Shown: positions 44,737 through 56,260, counted from the first letter of the stretch. The stretch: 64,000 nucleotides of DNA from Peromyscus leucopus (GCF_004664715.2 NC_051082.1:7818498-7882497), one strand, 5' to 3'. Made by a program: numbers and translations. The notes: generated from the sequence alone by a model not told the origin.

Positions 44737-45925
44737 GTCACTTAGTCATCCATATAGAAAAACATTTCAGCCTTGGTCTCTACTTCATCCTACAGAACCA
44801 ATCTCAGGTACATTGTAGGTCTAACTGTGAAAGAAAGTATAATAAACTTCTGAGAAGACAACACCCAGGAGGATATTCTGAACTCGAACTAGGCAACAAC
44901 ATCTTCAGTGCCACAACGAAACTGGGTGTGAATCACAGCTGTTTCAGATCCAGGAAGAGTTCACACATCAAACTCTGTGTCTAGGTCATGTTCCTTCTGG
45001 TTTCTCTGCCTCAGAAACATTTTCAACATTCATTAGAATGTTCAGGCAGAAGTATTCCACAGGAGAAAGAAATTCCCCATGATGCTTTTCAAGAGAAGCA
45101 TTCCATCGCTATCCAGGCTGTTACAGGAGCTCTGACTCTTATTTCATATACAGTGGTTTTTCTGCTATGGACCAGGCACTGTGCAAAACATGTTGCCATC
45201 ATTTTCCTGTTTATCTGTATTTCAGCCAGTGGATGATACCTCTGAGCCAGTCGCCATGGAAACAACTACACAAGAAAACCTATCCTTTAATCTCCCTCCA
45301 CTGCTTTTTCCTTTCTTATCTGAAAAATTTTTAATCTACAAAATTAAAACTCCAAGAATCCATCAAGGAATAGAAATTTCCAGGAGTGCTTCTGGCCGTC
45401 AGGCTTTGCTCAATAAAAATATAAATCTTAACTTTGGGTTGATAATCGTAACTTTCCAAAGCATCCCTGCACATTTCCCTGATGGGATCTCTGTGGAAAA
45501 GTCGTAGCCGGAATTACGGTTCCCATTTTCTGAGGGTAAACTGAGACTTACGGCAATTATGTGTTAGGCTTTGTAGCTATTGATAAACAGGTCAGGCCTC
45601 ATTTGGTGTGAGCACATTCAGTGGGTTGGTCTGTTTCCTGAGGGTCTTTCTGGAGAAGCATACCATGGCTTTTTCTAGCTTTGCTTCCTTTTGGCTAAGA
45701 ATCCAAAGGGCGTGAGGTGGATGTGTGCTTGGCCCTCATTTCCTGGTTTCGAGATCTCTTTGCCTCACTTCTCATCTGCGCGTTCTTCCTCTGAGCTCTC
45801 ATATCTCGCACATCACACAATGTCATTTGGATCAACTTTCTACAATATTTCCTGCCACTCTCTCCACCCCAGAACATCAACAGGTCTTGTTTGATTTTTT
45901 TTTCCCAACATGGTATTTTATTCTG

Positions 45926-46015
45926 CAGTGCTGGGGGTGAAATCCACTCCCACATGCACCTCCACCACACACTAGGCAAGTAAGTGCTCTAACCTACTAG
46001 GCCATGCCCCAAGCC
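45926..46015 (-). repeat. ID-type SINE
   Basis: 'ctaggcaagtaagtgctcta' followed by 'acctactaggccatgcccca' is an ID head in reverse complement. Confidence 0.75.
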
Positions 46016-46279
46016 ATAAACACACACCACCCAGAAATTCATCTGATCTCAAATTTTCATGCCAGCACTTACCTAGAGAGTATCTTTGGACTGTTGACTT
46101 AAATGAAATTATTAGCTGCATTAATATGAGAGTTTTTAATATTGGAATGCTTGGCACAGTTAAAAATGAAGCATTTATCACTTGTGTATGAGTACACGTT
46201 CATACGTGTGCATGTATGTATGTACGTGCGCACATGGAAGCCAGAGGTTAATGCCAACTGTTCTATACTTTATTTTTTT

Positions 46280-46313
46280 TTTAAAGATTGAAAAAGTTAA
46301 AGTGTGTGTGTGT

Positions 46314-46372
<59 letters not shown>

Positions 46373-46530
46373 AGAATGCTCCTGGAGGCCAGAAGAGAGT
46401 ATGAGATCCCTTGGAACTGAAATTATTTAAATTTGACAATTTAAATTACCCAGTGTGGTTTAGGAACCAAGCTCAGGACCTCTGCAAGAGCATCAAGCAC
46501 CCCTAACCGCTAAGGCTTCTCTCCAGCCCC
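46280..46530 (-). repeat. B2/B3-type SINE containing a (TG)n tract
   Basis: (TG)n at 46302-46370, then 'aggccagaagagagtatgag', 'aggaccTctgcaagagcatc' and 'taaggcttctctccagcccc'. An AT-rich direct repeat 'atttaaatttgacaatttaa' interrupts the body. Confidence 0.88.
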
Positions 46531-46532
46531 TT

Positions 46533-46650
46533 TATTTTTGAGGGTCTCTCTGAATCTGGAGCTGCAGGTTTGGCTAGGCTAACCGACCAGCAAGTCTCAG
46601 GGATCCTGCTGTCTCTGCCTCCCAGGTGTGCTGATGGTGTTCGTGCAGGA
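46533..46650 (-). repeat. B4/B1-related SINE fragment
   Basis: 'ggctaggctaaccgaccagc' and 'gggatcctgctgtctctgcc' in reverse orientation. Confidence 0.65.
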
Positions 46651-46816
46651 CATGGTCTCTCTGCAACCGCTGCCTGAGGCAAGGGTTACTACTGTCTGCT
46701 CTTGTATTCACTGTACACACAAACTGCAGCCCGTAGGTGGCACTCAGCTCTGACTGGCTACAAAGCTCATGTTCTGAATTTCTCTCCTTGGAGCACCTCC
46801 ATCAGAGTCTTTGGGG

Positions 46817-47194
46817 TGTTGTTCGAATCTTAAATGGTCTTATAATAAAACAAAACAAAACAAAACAAAACAAAACAAAAAAACCCAGAGCCAGATATCA
46901 GGGTGAAAGCTGAAAGATCAGAGAAGCAGAACAACCAGCCACTACTTCTCACCTCTACAAAATCCTCAGCCTCAAGAGAGTGAGTTCCTGTTTCCTCACG
47001 CCTTATATACCTTTCTCTGCCCTGCTGTATTACTTCATGGGATTAAAGGTGTGTGTTGCTTCCCAAAGGCATGAGATCTCAAGTGCTGGGATTAAAGGTG
47101 TGTGCCACCACTGCCTGATCTCTTTGTCTAATCTAGTGGCTGGCTCTGTCCTCTGATCCTCAGGCAAGTTCATTAGGGTACACAGTATATCACA
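46817..47194 (-). mobile_element. Solo class II ERV LTR, 378 bp, with (CAAAA)n
   Basis: TGTTGTTCG to TATATCACA on plus, with TTTGGGG at both borders (46810-46816, 47195-47201). It contains a CAAAA pentanucleotide run near 46850-46880 and two B1-like 'gggattaaaggtgtgtg' blocks. Same family as 44246-44736 and 2737-3283. Confidence 0.9.
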
Positions 47195-47570
47195 TTTGGG
47201 GATCATATTACTCAAGATCTCTCAGCCCAAGTCTAAAGTTAGTATGCAGAAGAGATGCATCCACCAGTTAGTGCCCAGCCCCTCACTCCGTGGTGAAGTG
47301 TGGAGGAGGAACCGTTCTGTCAGTCTCCTGACCACCATCTTAACCATTTTTGTTTCCCTTAACCCAAGGCTCCAACAGGAACAACTGAAGAGGAAAAAGT
47401 TAGCTTTGGCTCCTGTGTTCAAGGGACTTCAGTCTGCTGTACCACGGACAGCATGGTAGAGGGCTCCACCCATGGCAGGAGTGTGAGATAAATGCTGTTC
47501 TCATGGTGGTAGATGGGAAAACAAAGAGGACTTTCGAAATGTGACCTGCTTCTGCTAGCGAGGTGTCTTT

Positions 47571-47574
<4 letters not shown>

Positions 47575-47620
<46 letters not shown>
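47575..47620. repeat. (GA)n microsatellite
   Basis: Pure GA run of about 46 bases. Confidence 0.97.
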
Positions 47621-47622
<2 letters not shown>

Positions 47623-47830
47623 TTTCTATTCATTTTACATATCAACCAGATTCCCCTGTCCTCCCTCCTCCCACCCCCCAGCCTTCTCCCAACAACCCAC
47701 CCCCCATTCCCACCTCCTCCAAGGCAAGGTCTCCCCTGGGGAGTCAGCAGAGCCTGGTACATTCAATTGAGGCAGGTCCAAGCCCCTCCTCCCTGCACCA
47801 AGGATAGTGGAGGTGTCTTAAAGGTCCCAT
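47621..47830 (-). repeat. Probable rodent L1-related segment
   Basis: 'attcattttacatatcaacc', 'ccaaggcaaggtctcccctg', 'cagcagagcctggtacattc' and 'ggcaggtccaagcccctcct' form a passage common in rodent L1-derived DNA. The exact L1 region is uncertain. Confidence 0.55.
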
Positions 47831-47834
47831 TGTC

Positions 47835-48835
47835 TTCTGAGGAGGGTGCCTTCCAAACAGGTACCTGTGGGGGAGAGCCTTGAGAGTCAAAACACAAGAA
47901 CCCTCTCATTCTTAAAGCTTGGCTACAAGCTCATAAGTTGTTTTGTTGGTTTGTTTGGTTTTTTGTTTTTGTTTTTTTCTCATAACAAATATCCTCATGA
48001 AATCTGACTCTCCAGGAACAGGGGTCAAACAAACAAACAAACCCCACTTTCTGAAAAATGCCCTGGTGGCTTAACATACAGCAGACTTTGAGCTCCGTGT
48101 GTATTATGCAGCAGGTAACCCCTCCTTTCTGACCTCTCCAAGTCTCTGAGGCAGTAGAACACTTCCATGGGCTCCTTCCTGGGGTTCACATCTTAAGGCA
48201 GACACCAGCTCTTCACCAGGGGTGGTTTTATGATCCATGACTTTGCTAAATTCCACTTAAAGACACTCGGTGGAGCCTTGGATCTCTTTGAAGGAGGTCC
48301 TCAGGGATTCAGGGATTCTCCTGCATTGAGTTACACCGTGTTCATCCCACCAGCCAGATCCACAGAAGGCCATGGTACAAAGAATTTCTAGTCCTCTCTT
48401 CCCAGCTGTGACTAAGTCCTGTGGATCAGAGGGGTTTAACCGCTCCAGTGGCTGCCTAAGATAAGAAAAGTCCAGCCGTGGGACTGGCAGGACAGATCTC
48501 AAATGGCACTCAAGGGAGTGACTGATACATACCCACCATATTTGCATAGCGGGGAACCAGGTATGTTCTCCAAGATGTCTGATCTAAACGAGAGGGTCAG
48601 CCTTAAGGGACAGAAAAACCAAACAGGAAGCAGGCAACGAAGACGCTCAGCCCTTGAACCAACAGTGTCTTCATAACTCTACGGCTGCTAAAGTCCTTGC
48701 CACTTGAGGAGCTTGTAAAAATCAGGTCTCTGTTTCAAAACCCTTCTCCTCTCCCCGGCCCACTTCAAATCTGCTCAACTCTGGTGCTTCCTGCAGTTAA
48801 CACGGAGCCCGTGCGGACTTAACTTGGCAACCGTC
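47835..48835. other. Single-copy DNA, no gene recognised
   Basis: Contains GTTTT- and CAAA-type simple runs near 47940-47980 and 48028-48042. ORFs are short. Confidence 0.5.
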
Positions 48836-48839
48836 CTCA

Positions 48840-48965
48840 AAAGAAGATTACAATACCTGCCCCGTGAGGTTGTTGCAAAGATTAAGTAAGATAATAGGGA
48901 TACTCGTATAATGAATATTCATAATAAAGGTTTATAAAACATTGTAGTACACTGCTCAGAACAAT
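48840..48965 (-). repeat. MIR
   Basis: 'aatacctgccccgtgaggtt', 'gttgcaaagattaagtaaga' and 'tagtacactgctcagaacaa' match MIR in reverse. Confidence 0.8.
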
Positions 48966-49515
48966 GGGGTGGCATTAGTGGCTGTGAGTCTCCTCTATTC
49001 CCTTCAGATGTCTCATGTATAACCTCTAAGTCAGGAAGGACAGCCAGGTGTTCTCCTAGGTGTTTGATTTGCTATTTATGATGGAGTCTTAATTTAATGT
49101 ACATAGATAGATGATAGATAGATTAAATGTACATAGAGAGAGAGAATATTCTCTTTCTCTTTCTCCCTCTCTCTCCAATATAAAAATAGATTTGTATGGA
49201 AATCCAGAATCAGTTTATTCCAAAGACTAGAACTATAGAAATAAATACCACATGGCCCCCTCCAGGCATGAGTGTGAGAACTAATATTTTCTTTCACCAG
49301 CTTTTGCCTCCTGGGATACTTTCCTAGACCTTAATGAGCTTTCCTGGTCTGCAGGAGTGAGTAGGGAAAGTCTGCATGGAAGGTCTTGCTGTTGACAGGC
49401 AGGATGCTTTTGTTTCTTGGCCAGCTATAGGTACTAACTACATCATGGCAATAAAGCCATGATAACAGTATTATACTATTTGTTAAAACAAACAAACAAA
49501 CAAAAAAACCCCAGC

Positions 49516-49642
49516 AACATAGCCAGGCATATACAACATAGTACACGCATTTAATCCCAGCACTCGGGAGACAAGAGACAGGAAGACATCTGTGAGTTCC
49601 AGGCCAGCCAGGTGTACACAGTGAAACCCTGTCTCAAAAACT
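49516..49642 (+). repeat. B1 SINE
   Basis: 'cacgcatttaatcccagcac', 'tctgtgagttccaggccagc', 'gtgaaaccctgtctcaaaaa'. Confidence 0.93.
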
Positions 49643-49649
49643 AAAATGG

Positions 49650-50810
49650 TACATATGTCTTCATGGTGGTTTCCTTGTTCAGTTATTACCAGAGAACTGT
49701 TTTCAGCATGGAGTTTTGCTCATTGGTTACATGAGGCCCAGCTGTGTGTAGAACCCAATGCTCTCCCGAAGAGAACATCAAAGCATGGCCAAGAACAAAA
49801 CCTCATGGAAGCAGCCTCTCCTCTTCATCTAGGTCTCAGTATTGCTGTTCTTTCCTCTGGAAAGCCTTCCTTAATTCCTCTGGCTAGGTTAGATTCCCTG
49901 GGACACACTGAGTGCCATGAACTCAGCCAACCTCTTTCTCTGTGCTCCTCCCCGAGTTCTCTGGGGTATCCCATTGATCAGACCTGCTATTTATAACACT
50001 GTGCCTGATCGGTTAGGAACATACTAGAAGAACCAGTGCGTGGCTATAGACATGTGTGCATGCGTGAGTGACAGGAGGCTACGTGTTTAAACAGCTCACT
50101 GCACCAGAACTGATAAGTGAGGTCAATGTCCCCTCCAACGGCGACAAGATCCTGCCCTGTAAAGATCACCCCAAATACAAGGAACCGGGCATCCAGTCTA
50201 TTAATAGCTGTAATAATATTTACAAGAAGGTAAAGTCTTTATCAGTAAAAGAGGCATTCTCTTATTGCCAAGATTTCTTCTACAAAGCTCTTTGTATAAT
50301 GAAATCCATAGAACACAGTAGGTATGCTGTCCGTGGCACAAGACTTATTTGTTTGTTGAAGGTCGAGGACAGAATTCGGTGTACGGTACTGATCAATACA
50401 CATTAAGTTAATTATTGAATGTAAGATGAATTGATATCAGCTCAAAGAGAAGTGAGAATCTGCTTGTCCTAAGAACTGGATGGGCACAGAGACCCTAAGA
50501 GAGCTGTAGCTTTTCAAAGTCAATGGCAGGAAGGTCGGCCTCAGCCCAGAGCAGCCTCTGCTTCTTATCTAGTCTTTTGAAGGTCATGTCCAAGTCAACC
50601 CTGCCACCAAAGCCACCTTATCTCTGGCAACACACAAGGCTGAGGGACCCAGATAAACCCTGCTCAGAGGCAGGACAGACCCAGACAGGGTTCCCGAAGA
50701 AGGCCTGAGCATCCTGAGGTCCGCAGTGGTGGAGGCAGGGTCTGCCCTGTGTCTCACACATCCCTGCAGCCAAGTTTGTATTTATAAGAAGCTGCAGAGC
50801 TTCAGGGGTA
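49650..50810. other. Single-copy DNA, no gene recognised
   Basis: A 112-codon ORF at 50068-50406 and others are unremarkable. No repeat was identified. Confidence 0.5.
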
Positions 50811-50814
50811 GAGG

Positions 50815-51150
50815 TGTGTAAACCAGAGAGAAAGAAGACTAACAAGGAAGGAGAATGGAGACGCATGCGGGCACAGATGTGCTCAGATGCACAATGGGTA
50901 GATGGCCCAGGCAGGGTAGAGGAAATGGGAGAGGCCCAGAGAAAGCCAGGGCAGGATTTACAGGAATGTGCACTTGATCAAACTCAAAGGAAGAACACAA
51001 AGGGACTGGGAGAGGCAGAGGAGAACTAGAGAGAGGACACAAACATGCTGAGAGGGAAGAGAATGAAAGGGGAGAGAGGCAAGGGGGAAGGGGGGAGGAA
51101 GAGACCAGAGGAAATGGAGAGAGGGGTTGAAAGACAAAGAGAAACTAAAG
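50815..51150 (+). other. Long purine-rich strand asymmetry
   Basis: The plus strand is heavily A/G over about 330 bases ('agagaaagaagactaacaag' through 'gggggaaggggggaggaaga') without a simple repeat unit. Confidence 0.7.
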
Positions 51151-51179
51151 ATAAACACAATTATGAGGCTTAAAACTGC

Positions 51180-51193
51180 ATGGATAGATAGAT

Positions 51194-51247
<54 letters not shown>

Positions 51248-51299
51248 AAGATGGTAGATAGATGATAGACAGATAGATAGATAGATGTGTATGTATGTG

Positions 51300-51354
<55 letters not shown>
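51180..51354. repeat. (GATA)n and (AT)n microsatellite
   Basis: GATA/TAGA repeats at 51181-51287, then an AT run at about 51306-51354. Confidence 0.97.
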
Positions 51355-51357
<3 letters not shown>

Positions 51358-51514
51358 GTGTGTATACATAATTATAGAGAGAACATGAGGCAGAGTTTTG
51401 AATCTGCAGATCTATTTGATGGTAAAAATCACCTTGCTGACCAAACTCTAGTCAGCTTCCTTCTCTATCCATGACCATAATCTTGATAAAAAATCTAGTC
51501 TTAAAACAGGAAGA

Positions 51515-51665
51515 TTAGCCGGGTGGTGGTGACACACACCTTTAATCCCAGCACTCAGGAGGCAGAGGCAGGCAGATCTCTGTGAGTTTGAAGCCAGCCT
51601 GGGCTAAAGAGTGAGTTCCAGGAAAGGTGCTACACAGAGAAACCCTGTCTCAGAAAAAAAAAAAA
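51515..51665 (+). repeat. B1 SINE with A tail
   Basis: 'tagccgggtggtggtgacac', 'cctttaatcccagcactcag', 'gtgagtttgaagccagcctg', 'agagaaaccctgtctcag', then an A run. Near full length and little diverged. Confidence 0.97.
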
Positions 51666-51880
51666 ATGGAGATTAGTTCCACAAGCATTTCCCACCCTGT
51701 GTATGTGATCATGTTCCTACTCTCTCCCTCAAGAGGCCTGGTGACCCTGGTCTGTCCCCACAGAGAATCCCACAAGATCAAGTTAGCCAAGATCTCCCCT
51801 AGCCCCTACTTTTTCTGTTAGTCATTTTACATCCACTGACCTGCACCCTGCTCCATGGTTATAACTCCCCACTTGCTCAT

Positions 51881-51980
51881 TGTAACACGAATCTTAAGAG
51901 GTCTTATAACAAAAAACCTGGAGCCAAATATTGGGGTGAAAGCTGAAAGATCAGAGAAGCAGAACAAGCCAGCCACCTCG
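51881..51980 (-). repeat. Truncated class II LTR 3' end
   Basis: 'tgtaacacgaatcttaagag', 'ggagccaaatattggggtga' and 'gctgaaagatcagagaagca' match 46817-46935. The LTR stops abruptly at 'gccagccac' where a SINE begins. Confidence 0.85.
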
Positions 51981-52190
51981 GCAGTTAAGAGCACTTGTTG
52001 CTCTTGCAGAGGACCCAGGTTTGAACTACAGCACCCGCAAGGTGGTTCACAACCACCCGTATCTCCAGTTCCAAGAGATTTGATGCCCCCTTCTGACCTC
52101 TTTTGGCACCAGGCACAAACATAGTGCACAGACACACAGTTGAGCCAAAACATTCATATGCATAAAATAAACAACAAATGAATGGATGTA
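51978..52190 (+). repeat. B2/B3-type SINE, 5' truncated
   Basis: 'cggcagttaagagcacttgt', 'tgctcttgcagaggacccag', 'ggtggttcacaaccacccgt', 'cataaaataaac' tail. Confidence 0.93.
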
Positions 52191-52449
52191 AATAACAAAT
52201 TAGCTCATGAAAATATATCTGGTGTCAAAAGTTATCGGGGAGATTTTAAACAAGAGATTAGAAAACACTTTCTGTAGAGCGAAAAGGCTCACAGAAAAGC
52301 TGGCAACATCGAATCTTGGCTAGGAAGCAGAGCCAAGGAGTCTCAAACTTCACATAGCAAACATAGTAAGTAGAGAACCATTGTAAGAAAAGGTCTGGAA
52401 GACTCTAATAAAGTGTATACCTCTTCTCTGCACCCTCAAGTGCATCATT

Positions 52450-52860
52450 CCAAAGCATTTACCAAACACGAATGAAAACACAAAGATTTGCTTAATGTTT
52501 ATAATGACCCCTAGAAACCACCCTGGTGTTGGCAAAACAATGAAGAAGTTGTTCTGTGGTATATTCATACAATGGAAAACTATACAGCAATGGAAAAAAT
52601 TAAAAAAAAAATGGACAATTCTTGGTGGCAATGATGAGCAAGAGATGACAAACACATAGCATGCATCACAATTCCATTTCCTATGAAGACCCCAAACAGG
52701 CAAATTTTCCTATTGTGATGGATGTCAGAGAAATTGGTCAACTCTGGGTATGAACTCTGGCTGGGGAATGGCCTCTGGGTTCTACCCAGGTTCTAGTTAT
52801 TCATCTAGGGAGGAATTGCAGGTGTCACACCTACACACTCTAAACATGTCATCTTCCCAT
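52450..52860 (+). repeat. Ancient L1 (L1M-type) 3' region
   Basis: 'gtggtatattcatacaatgg', 'aaaactatacagcaatgg' and 'cacaattccatttcctatga' are the order seen in mammalian L1M 3'UTRs. Highly diverged. Confidence 0.8.
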
Positions 52861-52876
52861 TAAAATGATATCAAAG

Positions 52877-53275
52877 GAAGCTGGACAGATGGTTAAGAGC
52901 ACTTACTGCTCTTCCAGAGGACCCGAATTTAGTTCCCAATACCCACAGTGAGCAGCTCAAAAACATGTGTAAACTCCAGATTCTGGGATGCTCTCTTCTG
53001 ACCTCTGCACACTCGTGTTTCTTAGAGCAGGCTCTGCTCTCCTGTCTACTTTACAGAGCATGCTCACATCCTGGCTCTGAATCCTTTCTTGCTCAGCGCA
53101 TCAGCACAATTTCAAGTACTCTTGCAGATGTCTGCTTCCCTGCAGGAGAGTGATGGGTGTGGCCTTGATGAACTGTTGGCTCTGAAGCCCCACCCCTTTC
53201 TTGACCAAGTCTCGGGTGTCCTTATTGTTCCTCAGCCTCCCAGATAAATGCATGTATACATACACACACACACAC
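52877..53275 (+). repeat. B2/B3-type SINE interrupted by unrelated sequence
   Basis: Head and body 'gacagatggttaagagcact', 'ctgctcttccagaggacccg' and 'ctctcttctgacctctgcac' end at about 53010. A tail-like 'ataaatgcatgtatacatac' with CA run appears at 53244-53278. About 220 bases lie between, including inverted-repeat arm 1. Confidence 0.75.
52996..53122 (+). repeat. Inverted repeat, left arm (127 bp)
   Basis: Its reverse complement is at 53451-53577, gap-free, with 8 mismatches by hand count (about 94%). Positions 7-89 of the arm are an uninterrupted 83-bp perfect match. The outer end lies in B3 SINE sequence; most of the arm is not SINE. Confidence 0.95.
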
Positions 53276-53450
53276 ACTTCTTAAAAATATAAATAAACTA
53301 ATAGTAAATATGCAATACTAACACTATTTCCCATCTTATTTAAAAAATTAAATGTCAGTACTTCATAAGCCCAGAAAATAAAGTTGAAAATGCTGGAGTG
53401 TCATTTGGTCACAATTACATGTCCATGAACATGAGCATCCACTGGGAGGC

Positions 53451-53577
53451 AGAGCACTTGAAACTGTGTAGATGCACTGAGCGAGAACGGATTCAGAGCC
53501 AGGATGTGAGCATGCTCTGTAAAGTAGACAGGAGAGCAGAGCCTGCTCTAAGAAACACGAGTGTGCAGAGGCCAGAA
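53451..53577 (-). repeat. Inverted repeat, right arm (127 bp)
   Basis: Partner of 52996-53122, across a 328-base spacer. Its outer end also runs into a B2/B3-like reverse fragment ('cagaggccagaaaatgatgg'). Confidence 0.95.
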
Positions 53578-53763
53578 AATGATGGCATGATTCTTGGTGA
53601 TGGAAGAGGCTCTATAGGCAGCTGGTGATATGACGAGGAAGGGCTGAATGTGGGTGTCTGGGATACAACCAGCTCCTTGCCTCCTGAGGAGGTCACATGA
53701 TAACATTCAATAGTATCACCTATGACCCAGTTACCTCAGATCTCAAAATAAAAGGGAAAAAAA

Positions 53764-53905
53764 TTGAGACAGGCTTTTACTATGTAGACCTGGCTGCCCT
53801 GGAACTCTTCTCTGTAAACCAGGCTGGCCTTGAATTCACAGGGATCTCCCTGCCTCTGCCTCCTGAGTGCTGGGATTAATGATGTGCACCACCATGCTTG
53901 GCCAG
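53764..53905 (-). repeat. B1 SINE
   Basis: 'gagacaggcttttactatgt', 'ccaggctggccttgaattca', 'gagtgctgggattaatgatg' in reverse orientation. Confidence 0.96.
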
Positions 53906-54004
53906 ATCTCAGTTTTCAAGGAAGGCAGCAATCAGAGGCAGAGTAGATCATGGGAGAAAACGAGATAAAAGATGGGACATTCTGTCAGGGAAAGTTTGCA
54001 TTTC

Positions 54005-54082
54005 TTCATGCACACATTTATTCAGTGACTAATTATTTAACACCTGTTGTGTCCAGCACAATATGCTCTTTAGACAATTCAT
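54005..54082 (+). repeat. L2 fragment
   Basis: 'cacatttattcagtgactaa' and 'acacctgttgtgtccagcac' in L2 order. Confidence 0.6.
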
Positions 54083-54084
54083 CA

Positions 54085-54312
54085 GGGCAGCTGTGGAATT
54101 TGACTGCCTAAGCTCAAACGCCGGCCCAACACGTACAAGTGTGCAACTTTGAGTGAATGACTCAAGGCTCCGTGTCTGTTTTCTCATTTCTAAATGAGAA
54201 ATAATAAGGTTAAGCATATTAAAGGATGCATAATCGGGTTGCCTTGAAGATTACATTACAAATTAATATATGTAGAAAGTACTGGGAAAAACACTTGCTA
54301 TGTATAAATTAC
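54085..54312 (-). repeat. MIR
   Basis: 'gtgtgcaactttgagtgaat', 'ttttctcatttctaaatgag' and 'tgccttgaagattacattac' match a nearly full-length MIR in reverse. Confidence 0.85.
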
Positions 54313-54344
54313 AGTTAGCTATTTTTGTCTGTCCTCGTGAATCT

Positions 54345-54485
54345 CCTGTCTGCCTCTCTGTCTCTCTGTCTCTCTGTCTGTTTCGGTTCCTCTCCCTCCC
54401 TCTCTTTCTCTCTCACTCCCCTACTCTCTTGCTCCCCCCTCTCTCATGCACCCCCCCTTTCTCTCCCCCTCTCCCTGTCACATAC
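54345..54485. repeat. CT-rich low-complexity tract
   Basis: Pyrimidine-rich plus strand with CTCTGTCT and CCCTCTCTC units. Confidence 0.9.
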
Positions 54486-55047
54486 ACAGAGGTGGGTAAC
54501 ACAAACAAAACTTGTATGTGAAATTTTGTGGCAACTCTGTTTGAATACCTAACAGGTACCTGATGCCTCGATAATACTTGTTGTGCAGGAAGAACAGACG
54601 AACCCCCCCACCCCGAAGGAAGCAAGAATCTCAGGGGGAAGTTGCAGAAAAGCAAGTGACTGTAACACTGTGTGGAGGATGACTGTGTACCAACATGACT
54701 GTAAGGGCCAGATGGAAGGAGATGGGGAGACAAGGAGATGAGGAGCAAGGACTGGGCGAGTAGGGACCATTTCCTATGGGGGTGAAGGGCTCTGTGCACA
54801 ACTGAGCATCTCTGAATGGAACCTAGAGAGTTCCAGTGCCGGCAGGGTAATAGGACTTCTGTGGCCCTGCTTCCCTGCAAACTGGTAAACTTAATGAAAA
54901 CATTATATATTTTTTTAAGCGCCTAGCATTTTTACAGCTCTATAAATGGACCTGAGAACATACACCTAACAGAGGAAAACAGATGTCGGACATTCTCCTG
55001 AAACTTAGCCCAAAGGAAAGCACTAAGTATTTGAGCTTGAAGCCTCC

Positions 55048-55420
55048 TGTTGTGGTTTCAATAAGAACGGCCCCCATAGGCTCATATATTTGGATGCTTA
55101 ATCATCAGGGAACGGCACTATATAAAAAGGATTAGGAGGGGTGGCCTTGTTGGAAGAAGTGTGTCACTGGGGGTAGGCTTTGAGGTTTCAAAAGCCCAAG
55201 ACAGGTCCACCGTCGTCTCTCTCTTTCTGCTGCCTTCAGATCAGGATGTAGCTCTCAGCTACCGCTCCAGTACCTGCCTGCCTGCCACCATGCTCCAAAC
55301 CATGACGATCATGGACTAAGCCTCTGACACTGTAAGCCAGCTCCCAATCTAATGCTTTCTTTCATCAGCGTTGCCTTGGCCATAGGGTCTATTCACAGCG
55401 ACAGAACAGTGACTCAGACA
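55048..55420 (+). mobile_element. MT-type ERVL-MaLR LTR, 373 bp
   Basis: TGTTGTGGTTTC to GACTCAGACA, flanked by exact 5-bp CCTCC (55043-55047, 55421-55425). It contains 'acggcccccataggctcata', TATAAAAAGG, 'ggtggccttgttggaagaag', 'gtgtcactgggggtaggctt', 'ctgtaagccagctcccaatc'. Confidence 0.95.
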
Positions 55421-55429
55421 CCTCCTCTC

Positions 55430-56140
55430 TCTCTGCTTCTCTCCTAGCTTAGCAAGATGGAAGCTTAAATCCCCACTAGTACTAGTACATTCAGGAACAC
55501 AGGGCTCCTCCTCTCCCCGAGACCAGTCAAGGGCTGTGGTTCAGGGCATCAACCTTTCCCGAGACGCCCCTTAGGTCCATTGCCAAGGCCAAGCTCTTCA
55601 CAGTGTGGATGAGAAGTAGGGGGTTCCTGCCTCTACCTGTCCCACTAAAGACATGGGGTCTTTATCCTGAACACGACACTGTTGGGAATATCAAGGACCT
55701 GCCGATTCCTGTCCTGGCTTATGGAGTGGGGCATTGCCTCCTTGGAGACGCCAACTGCAAAGACCCGGGGTGCTGCTGACCTCTCAGAACGCTTGGCTCC
55801 TAGGCTGGGAGTGTGACTCTGAAAGTTGTCTGCCATCCATCCATACCTGCTTTTGGAGTTGCGGCAGAGAGGCCTCACCTAGGAAAGAAGGACAGGCATA
55901 GACCAGAGGCTCCCAGTGCCTCCCTCCAGGGAATCAACCCCATTTGCAGCACAACATGGAGAGGCATCAAGGCTCAGGGTTCCTTTAGAGAGTGTTGACT
56001 ATAGTGAAGGACAATGCAGAGGACCTATATATACTCATGGCAAATATTAAATAGTATGTCAGCTAATTTGCCAGAGAGGGGAAAGAAGCCGCATTCTGTT
56101 GCTACTAATATCAGACACCAACCTTAGGAAGTATCTATCC
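55430..56140. other. Single-copy DNA, no gene recognised
   Basis: Short ORFs and no identified repeat. Confidence 0.5.
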
Positions 56141-56144
56141 CTTT

Positions 56145-56260
56145 AGGGACAGCCAAGATGGCTCAGTGGGTAAGGGCACTTGCTGCCAAACCTGATGTCC
56201 TGAGTTCCATCCCCAGGACCCACATGATGAAGAGAGAAAAATAACCCCTACACGCTGTCT
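56145..56260 (+). repeat. tRNA-derived SINE (B2/B3/RSINE type)
   Basis: 'gacagccaagatggctcagt', 'gggtaagggcacttgctgcc', 'gagttccatccccaggaccc', with A/B-box-like promoter strings of a tRNA-derived head. Confidence 0.8.
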
